Assembly: GCF_943914565.1 (NCBI RefSeq)
Contig: NZ_CALUCN010000003.1
Span: 62,001-126,000, forward strand
Direction: 5' to 3'
DNA: 64,000 nucleotides
Origin: an uncultured Tessaracoccus sp.
GTDB taxonomy: Bacteria; Actinomycetota; Actinomycetes; Propionibacteriales; Propionibacteriaceae
The notes beneath the pieces were generated by a model that saw only the letters and a program-made list of their open reading frames with translations, ran no database searches and was not told where the DNA came from. Position numbers and translations under genes: made by a program. This document shows positions 58,805 to 64,000 of the stretch, one piece after another. Position 1 is the stretch's first letter; every line of letters starts with the position of its first letter.

Positions 58805-59779
58805 ATGACAGTGTCGTTGCGGCCCGTGCGGGAGGCGGATGCCGATTTCCTGTGGACCTGGCTCCACGCGACTCCCGACGCGCAGTGGAAGCGGTGGGAC
58901 GCGCCGTACTTCCCGAAGGGTGCCCCGCCCAGCAGGGAGGAGTTCGAGCGGGACCACCGTCGGGGCCTGCCTGATCCGCACCGGCGCACGATCGACGTCG
59001 ATGGGGAGCCCGTCGGGATCGTCACTCGCGTGGAGGAAGCGCCGGCTGGGGGCGGTTGGTGGGAACTCGGCATCCTCGTCCTCGATCCCGAGCGGTGGGG
59101 GAGCGGCATCGGCACCGAGGCGCTTCGGCAGTGGAGCCGGGTGACGTTCGAGGAGACCGACGCGCACGTGCTCACGCTGCAGACGTGGTCGGGCAACGAA
59201 CGCATGCTCGGCGCCGCTCGTCGAGCCGGGTACGCCGAGTGCGGCCGTGTGCCCGGCGCGAGGCAGTGGGACGGGCGCCGCTGGGACAGCGTGCGGATGT
59301 GCCTCGTTCGGCCCCGACCGGGTGCATGGGACTGCCGTCGCGACGAGCCCCTGCCCGACGACGTGGCCCGGCTGTTGGCGACGGTGCCGGAGTGGTTCGG
59401 GTTGCCGGAGGCGAACCAGGGGTACATCGACGCCGCCCGCACGTTGGAGACGTGGTCGGTGCGCGACGAGACGGGGAAGGTGGTCGGGGTGACGCTCGTC
59501 GACCGGGACTTCCCCGTCGCGGCGGACATCCACCTCACCGTGGTCGACCGCGCCCACCACGGGCAGGGCGTCGGCACCGCCATGATCGAGACGATCGTCG
59601 CCGCACTGCGTGCCGACGGGGTGCGCCTCCTACAGGTGAAGACGCTCGGGGCCTCGCACCCCGACGCCGGCTACGCCCGCACCCGGCACTTCTACGAGCG
59701 GTGCGGGTTCCTGCCACTCGAGGAGACCGATCTCTGGGGCGACGACAACCCCTGCCTGTTCATGGTGCGACCGCTGTAG
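58805..59779 (+). CDS. Tandem double GNAT acetyltransferase
   Basis: 324 residues made of two GNAT domains. The first (SLRPVREADADFLWTWLHAT ... GILVLDPERWGSGIGTEALR ... SGNERMLGAARRAGY) is of the RimJ/RimL type; the second (SVRDETGKVVGVTLVDRDFP ... LTVVDRAHHGQGVGTAMIET ... ARTRHFYERCGFLPLEETDL) is a typical small-molecule GNAT. Both acetyl-CoA loops look intact. It is divergent from the ABC-F gene, across its leader. Joint role with ABC-F in drug resistance is possible but speculative. Confidence 0.87.
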   Translation: MTVSLRPVREADADFLWTWLHATPDAQWKRWDAPYFPKGAPPSREEFERDHRRGLPDPHRRTIDVDGEPVGIVTRVEEAPAGGGWWELGILVLDPERWGSGIGTEALRQWSRVTFEETDAHVLTLQTWSGNERMLGAARRAGYAECGRVPGARQWDGRRWDSVRMCLVRPRPGAWDCRRDEPLPDDVARLLATVPEWFGLPEANQGYIDAARTLETWSVRDETGKVVGVTLVDRDFPVAADIHLTVVDRAHHGQGVGTAMIETIVAALRADGVRLLQVKTLGASHPDAGYARTRHFYERCGFLPLEETDLWGDDNPCLFMVRPL

Positions 59780-59810
59780 TGGGAAGCGCTTCGAGACAGG
59801 GGCCGGTCGA

Positions 59811-60232
59811 ATTCGCGAATTCCTGCGGAGCCGCGGAATGATCATCGACGACCCCTCGGCTGCCGCGCACATCTTGGCGAGAGTGAACTACTACCGGTTG
59901 AGCGGGTACTGGTACCCCTTTCGCGTTCGTCGCGACCATGGCCCTGCGGAGCAGTTCCGGGTGGGAACCAGCTTCGACGATGTGCTTGCCTTGTACGAGT
60001 TCGATGCGCGCCTGCGCGCGGTCACGTTCGCATCGCTCACTCCCATCGAGCTGGCCATTCGCACCCTGCTCGGCCACGAACTCGGGCGCGTGGACCCGAC
60101 AGCTCATCTGCGGGTGCCGGCGAGCTCACAGCGCCGCAACTGCGTAGCTGGCTGAAGGTATTGAACGTCGTCCGCAACACTTGCGCGCATCATGGCCGGC
60201 TCTTCAGCCGAGGTCATACGCTCCTACCCTGA
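59811..60232 (+). pseudogene. Broken AbiD/AbiF-type abortive infection gene
   Basis: One frame gives LRSRGMIIDDPSAAAHILAR, VNYYRLSGYWYPFRVRRD, FRVGTSFDDVLALYEFDARL and LLGHELGRVDPTAHL, the N-terminal half of an Abi_2 (AbiD/AbiF) protein without its first ~20 residues. A shifted frame then gives ELTAPQLRSWLKVLNVVRNT and CAHHGRLFSRG, the R-N-x-x-A-H-H active-site tail. About 100 central codons are lost. The catalytic R-N-x-x-x-x-H motif survives, but the reading frame does not. Confidence 0.83.
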
Positions 60233-60363
60233 CGTCCCACTCATGCCCATTGAACATCTGGGAGCGCCTGACCAGTGGTGGCGACGAAGCCGGTTGTGGG
60301 ACATCGACGGGCCAGGGGGACCGGGGCACCAGGTGAGTAGCGGCGAGTGCGGAGACGTTGCCG

Positions 60364-62364
60364 TCACGCGCCGCCCAAGTCAACGGTCCGGTGGTTGGCC
60401 GACTCGTCGTCGAGGCACTGCAGCAGGAACGCCGCGACGTCGGCGCGGCCGACGCGGGGCCCGACGCGGGGCCCGACGCGGCCGGACTCGGCCTCGGCGA
60501 GCGCGGTCACCTCGCCGGTCCACGCGGCGTTGGTCAGCCCGGCGGGGCGGACGATGGTCCAGTCGAGGCCGCTCGCGCGGACCGCGGCCTCCTGCTGCTC
60601 GTGGTCCGCGAGCGGGTCGCGCAGCAGCACCCCGACGACCGGGCGCAGCGGCGGTGGGAGCCGCCGTGCCGAGTCGCCGGTGCCGAGCGACGTCTGCACG
60701 ACGAGCCGCCGCACGCCCTCCGCGCGCATCGCTTCGATCACTTGGAGCGTCACCGTCGTCCGAGCCGTTCGCGAGCTGCGCGCGCCGCCCACGGTGACGA
60801 TCACCGCGTCCGCGCCCCGCACCGCGCGGCGCGCGACCTCCAAGTCCGACGCGTCGCCCCGGACCACCGTCGCCCCCTCGGGAGCCGAGCCGCGGCGGGA
60901 GACGCACGTCACGTCGTGGCCGAGGTCGACCGCGCGACACGCCAGCTCCTCGCCCGTCCCCGAGGACGCCCCGACGATGACCACGCGCCGCCCCGATCCC
61001 TCGGCCCGGGCGACGTGTGCCCGCCCCGGGCGGTCCTCCCGGCCGCCGCGCGCCGGCAGCACCCGGCGCGCGGCCCGCACGAGCCTGCGAATCGGTGGCC
61101 TCCAGCGGTCCCGGAATCCGATCCACGGCCCGATCACCTCGCGGTACGGAGCCGTGCCCGCGTCGGGGCCGAACAGCCGGCGCTCGACCTCACCCTCGTC
61201 GCGCCCGAACCGCGCCAGCAGCGCGGAGACGATCCGCAGCCCGACGTTGGTCGCGCTGCGCACCGCGTCGCGTTCGGCGACGTCGTCGCGCAGCTGCATC
61301 GCGTAGACCCCGAGCGCGGCGAGGTCGGGCACCCGGCGCGCGTCGTAGTCACTGAGCGGGTTCGCGGAGCCCGAGGCGAGCACGTCGGCCAGCACCCGGG
61401 CGTCCTCGAGACCCGCGTTCACACCCTCGCCCGTCGGTGGGATCACCGAGTGCGCCGCGTCGCCCAGCAGGGCGAGCCACTCGCCCTCGTGCACGCGCGG
61501 GCAGCGCACGACGGCACCGCCGAACGGGGCGCGGGAGAAGAAGGCGCGCAGGTCGTCGCGTGTGAGCAACGGCACCGTGAGCGGCGCGTGTCGGGCGAGG
61601 TGGTCGCGCAGCGCGCTGACGTGGGTGTCGCTCGGGTCGGTGCTGAGCAGCAGGTCCTCGGCCTCGTCGCCGGCGATGGCCGTGACCGCGACGCACCAGA
61701 CCCCGTCGGGCAGGGTCGCGGTGTAGATGCCCTTGCTGGTGAAGATGTGGTGCCACGCCGGGTCGAGGCCCGGCGCCGTCGCGCCCGGACGGGAGAACAG
61801 CACGCGGAACTGCACGCCCCAGTCGTCCACCCGCGGCCGGAAGTCCTCGCGCTGCGCCTCGAGCGAGCGTCGCACGCGCGACCACACGCCGTCGCAGCCC
61901 ACGACGAGCGACTCCGAGGCGTCCACGACGAGCGGCCCGCTCGCGGTGCGGAAGTGCAGGGCTCGCGCGTCCACGTCGACGCACTCGAGCTTGTGCCCGA
62001 ACTCGACGGTGATCGCTGGCTCGGCCGCGGCGCGCTCGGCGAGGATGTTCGTCAGGCGCGCCCTCGTCGTGCCGATGAGCGTGCCCGACTCGAGCGACGC
62101 GACCACCCGTCGCCCGGCGCGGATCCTGAACCCCTCGACGAGTTCTCCGCGCTCGTGCAGCGCGTCGACGAGCGCCGGGTCGATCCGCCGCAGCGTCTCC
62201 TGCCCTCGGGGATTGACGCCAATGGGGTAGCTGTTGTCGTCGTCGAACGTGAGCGAATCGCCCGTCTCGTGCACCGTCACGACGTGGCCCTGCTGCGCGA
62301 GCAGGATCGCGGTCGCGAGCCCGACGGGGCCGGCCCCGACGACGACGGTGTGCGGTGCGGTCAC
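60364..62364 (-). CDS. FAD-dependent monooxygenase fused to an NAD(P)-binding (NmrA/atypical SDR) domain
   Basis: 666 residues from a GTG with GGGAGG upstream. Residues 1-~430 are a class A flavin monooxygenase of the kynurenine-3-monooxygenase type: VVVGAGPVGLATAILLAQQG (dinucleotide loop), then the DG motif CDGVWSRVRRSL and the GD motif LLGDAAHSVIPPTGEGVNAG. After an Arg-rich linker, residues ~455-666 form a Rossmann NAD(P)-binding domain (VVIVGASSGTGEELACRAVD, GLDWTIVRPAGLTNAAWTGE). Such a fusion is uncommon. Close to the end an in-frame short repeat encodes VGPRVGPRVG. Substrate unknown. Confidence 0.87.
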   Translation of the reverse strand: MTAPHTVVVGAGPVGLATAILLAQQGHVVTVHETGDSLTFDDDNSYPIGVNPRGQETLRRIDPALVDALHERGELVEGFRIRAGRRVVASLESGTLIGTTRARLTNILAERAAAEPAITVEFGHKLECVDVDARALHFRTASGPLVVDASESLVVGCDGVWSRVRRSLEAQREDFRPRVDDWGVQFRVLFSRPGATAPGLDPAWHHIFTSKGIYTATLPDGVWCVAVTAIAGDEAEDLLLSTDPSDTHVSALRDHLARHAPLTVPLLTRDDLRAFFSRAPFGGAVVRCPRVHEGEWLALLGDAAHSVIPPTGEGVNAGLEDARVLADVLASGSANPLSDYDARRVPDLAALGVYAMQLRDDVAERDAVRSATNVGLRIVSALLARFGRDEGEVERRLFGPDAGTAPYREVIGPWIGFRDRWRPPIRRLVRAARRVLPARGGREDRPGRAHVARAEGSGRRVVIVGASSGTGEELACRAVDLGHDVTCVSRRGSAPEGATVVRGDASDLEVARRAVRGADAVIVTVGGARSSRTARTTVTLQVIEAMRAEGVRRLVVQTSLGTGDSARRLPPPLRPVVGVLLRDPLADHEQQEAAVRASGLDWTIVRPAGLTNAAWTGEVTALAEAESGRVGPRVGPRVGRADVAAFLLQCLDDESANHRTVDLGGA

Positions 62365-62439
62365 GTGGCGCCTCCCTGGCTCGACTCGGCACCGCCAGCC
62401 TACGCGTGGGCAACGGACCCCGCGGCGATGACGACGGGC

Positions 62440-63690
62440 TCAGCCGCTCGTGATCATCGTCCAGTCGCCGTACGTGAAGCGGCCCGTGCGCCGCAGGTCG
62501 GACCACTCCTCGTCCCCGGCGGACCGTTCGACCGCGCCGGCCAGGGCCCGCACCGCTTCGCGGCACGCCTCCTCCGACGTCGGCGCGACGAACAGCGTGG
62601 TGTCGCCACGCGCCACGCGGATCTCGTGCGCGTCCATGCGCATCTGCGTGCCCACGGGGGCGGACCAGTCGATCACCGCGGTCTGCCGCCACGCGGGCGG
62701 CAGCAGCGGCAACGCCGTCACCAGCGGTACCAGCGTCAGCTCCAGCACGTGGGCGAGCTCCGTCGGATCCTGCGCGAGGAACCCGCCGTGGCACTCGGCG
62801 CCGACGGGAGTCCGCGCCATCGGGGTCCAGAAGAACCACAGGTAGGTCTCCGTGCTGTCCGCGTCACCGCTCCTGCCCTCGAGATGGACCTGCTCGTCGA
62901 ACCAGGCGAGATCGTCGGCGTCGAGGTGGTCCACGTGGACGTGGAGTCCGTCGCGCCAGGGCCGCGGGCCGAGCTCGACCGCTCCGTCGGCGAGCAGCCA
63001 GCGGAGCGTGAGCGGCGGGCCGTGGACGAAGTCCGGGTTCCCGAGCCGTGACGTCCAGGCCTGCAGGAACGTGGGCCACTGCTCCCGCGGCAAGGTCTGC
63101 GACTCCTGCGGCAGCCACGCCCGCACCTGGTCGCTGGTGGGCGCGAGCGAGAGATCTCCCAGCGCGTGGTGCAGCGACGCGGCCAGCGGGCTGGGCAGCA
63201 GCTCCAGTGCCTTGAGGCGTGTCACGTCCCTCGCGCACACGAGCGTGTAGAGGTGGTCGGGCCCGAAGTGGGGCGACGCCGCCAACCGTCGGGCGGCCTG
63301 CTGGCGCAGGTCCTCGTCGAAGCCCTCGACGAGGGCGCCAGCCCACACCCACAGTTCGAGCGTGCGCGGGTCGTGGGGGCCGACGAGGCCCTCCCACCGT
63401 CGCAACGCCTCGAGCACCGTGCTTTGCTCGCCCGTGGCGATGTCGGCCGCCGTCTGCGCGAAGCCGAGCAGCGTGCCGTCGGGGTGGGGGATCCGCTCGG
63501 CGAGTTCGACGAGGTAGCGGGCGTTGTCCCGGATGCTCCGGTCCTGGGCTGCGGTGCCCGGGCTGGGGGCGAGCCTGGTGCAGAGCGCTCGCAGCACGGC
63601 GAGCGTCTGTTCGTACCGTGCGGGGAGGTCCTCCGCGGGGACGGCCTCGCGGGCGTGGTGCGCGTCCGCGGGCTCCATCGGTGTCCACAT
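62440..63690 (-). CDS. Conserved hypothetical protein, 416 residues
   Basis: Start at ATG 63690, with AGGAG six bases upstream. The N-terminal half is helical (ARYEQTLAVLRALCTRLAPS, NARYLVELAERIPHPDGTLL, DLRQQAARRLAASPHFGPDH), reminiscent of HEAT or TPR-like packing. The second half is Trp/Asp-rich and beta-leaning (FDEQVHLEGRSGDADSTETY, LWFFWTPMARTPVGAECHGG). I do not recognise a family. Soluble, no signal peptide. Divergent from the symporter gene at the window end. Confidence 0.7.
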   Translation of the reverse strand: MWTPMEPADAHHAREAVPAEDLPARYEQTLAVLRALCTRLAPSPGTAAQDRSIRDNARYLVELAERIPHPDGTLLGFAQTAADIATGEQSTVLEALRRWEGLVGPHDPRTLELWVWAGALVEGFDEDLRQQAARRLAASPHFGPDHLYTLVCARDVTRLKALELLPSPLAASLHHALGDLSLAPTSDQVRAWLPQESQTLPREQWPTFLQAWTSRLGNPDFVHGPPLTLRWLLADGAVELGPRPWRDGLHVHVDHLDADDLAWFDEQVHLEGRSGDADSTETYLWFFWTPMARTPVGAECHGGFLAQDPTELAHVLELTLVPLVTALPLLPPAWRQTAVIDWSAPVGTQMRMDAHEIRVARGDTTLFVAPTSEEACREAVRALAGAVERSAGDEEWSDLRRTGRFTYGDWTMITSG

Positions 63691-63900
63691 GTGGTGCTCC
63701 TGGTGGTCGGTCCAGACGGGTCGGTCACCCGACGAGATCGGGCCATGGAAACCGAGCGTAATCGAGCGAAGGCGCATCGCGGAGCCGTCGTCGGCGAAGC
63801 AAGAATTTCTGAAGAGTTGTCGGCAATGTGGACGAAATTGGTCGGAGTGACCGGGTCGGTCGCTATCGTGCAGTCTCATTCGCCCGAAGGAAGGAGAGCC

Positions 63901-64000
63901 GTGACCGATACCACGTATCAGATCATCGCCATGGTGATCTACATGATCGCCATGCTGGCCATCGGCTGGTACTCGTACCGAAAGACGCAGAACCTCAACG
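63901..64000 (+). CDS. Sodium/solute symporter (PutP-like), N-terminal part
   Basis: 33 residues before the window ends. From GTG 63901, preceded by AAGGAG, the frame reads VTDTTYQIIAMVIYMIAMLA then IGWYSYRKTQNLN. The first membrane helix followed by G-W-Y-S-Y-R-K-T is the conserved start of SSS-family proline and pantothenate symporters, closest to PutP. The gene continues beyond the window. Confidence 0.75.
   Translation, partial: MTDTTYQIIAMVIYMIAMLAIGWYSYRKTQNLN

Noticed and set aside
60465..60485. Short direct repeat GGGGCCCGACGC as a possible mobile-element end
   Set aside because: It is in frame inside the monooxygenase-fusion gene and explained by codon-level slippage.

Overview
The window is chromosomal DNA from a high-GC member of the Actinomycetota, plausibly Propionibacteriales or a close relative. 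The signs are about 70% GC, actinobacterial families (DUF4307, DUF4245, a PIN-PhoH ATPase, a TIGR03943/permease pair), an IdeR/DtxR-type iron box, a candidate PHO box, an LPGTG sortase signal and, most strikingly, many leaderless genes. In at least 14 first-of-operon genes a TANNNT hexamer lies 6-8 bases before the start codon and no ribosome binding site is visible. I see no rRNA, tRNA or CRISPR array.

Layout. 0-7.3 kb: end of a PaiB-like regulator, an amino-acid ABC importer with a fused binding protein/permease, an acetyltransferase, a MATE exporter with a structured leader, and a PIF1-type helicase fused to a BRCT domain. 7.35-10.05 kb: a rearranged, partly duplicated patch around msrA, with a deleted msrA copy, a repeated ~50-bp segment, a toxin-tip/immunity-like pair and a truncated secreted protein. 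10-19.3 kb: permease plus receiver protein, ung, a DUF4097-DUF2089 operon, greA, a rhomboid protease, a YyaL-type protein and a BCCT transporter. 19.5-25.1 kb: a modular secreted SGNH hydrolase, two tandem paralogous membrane proteins with a possible third relic, and a GntR/ABC-2 operon. 25.1-36.1 kb: mostly housekeeping genes (phoH-type, hemolysin III, uppS, xseAB, ispH, ilvA, rmuC, M18 aminopeptidase). 36.1-40 kb: a complete iron-siderophore importer behind an IdeR-like box. 40-41.8 kb: acetyltransferase and ychF.

41.8-46.3 kb is an accessory strip with visibly lower GC in its left part. It holds a VOC protein, a collapsed higB-higA fusion, wrecked SDR and aldo/keto reductase genes, an intact mazEF-type pair, a second toxin-antitoxin-like pair, a DUF1877-like protein and a DinB protein. 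Short echoes of the ychF 3' end recur inside it. 46.5-51 kb: a GT39-family membrane glycosyltransferase, an acidic orphan, a double SUKH protein and a dead vapBC pair. 51-56.3 kb: a giant cell-wall-anchored protein with two tandem alkaline phosphatase units behind a candidate PHO box, then a two-gene membrane system. 56.4-64 kb: an RHH/Doc toxin-antitoxin pair, an ABC-F protein with what looks like a ribosome-controlled leader, a double acetyltransferase, a broken AbiD/F-type gene, a monooxygenase/NAD(P)-binding fusion, an orphan and the start of a sodium/solute symporter.

The themes are nutrient import under metal or phosphate control, leaderless translation, and repeated gain and decay of small toxin-antitoxin or immunity modules. 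The best candidates for new biology are the ABC-F attenuator, the mosaic at 7.4-10 kb, the tandem phosphatase system and the DUF4097/DUF2089 operon with its dyad operator. Everything here was read by eye; no database search was run.
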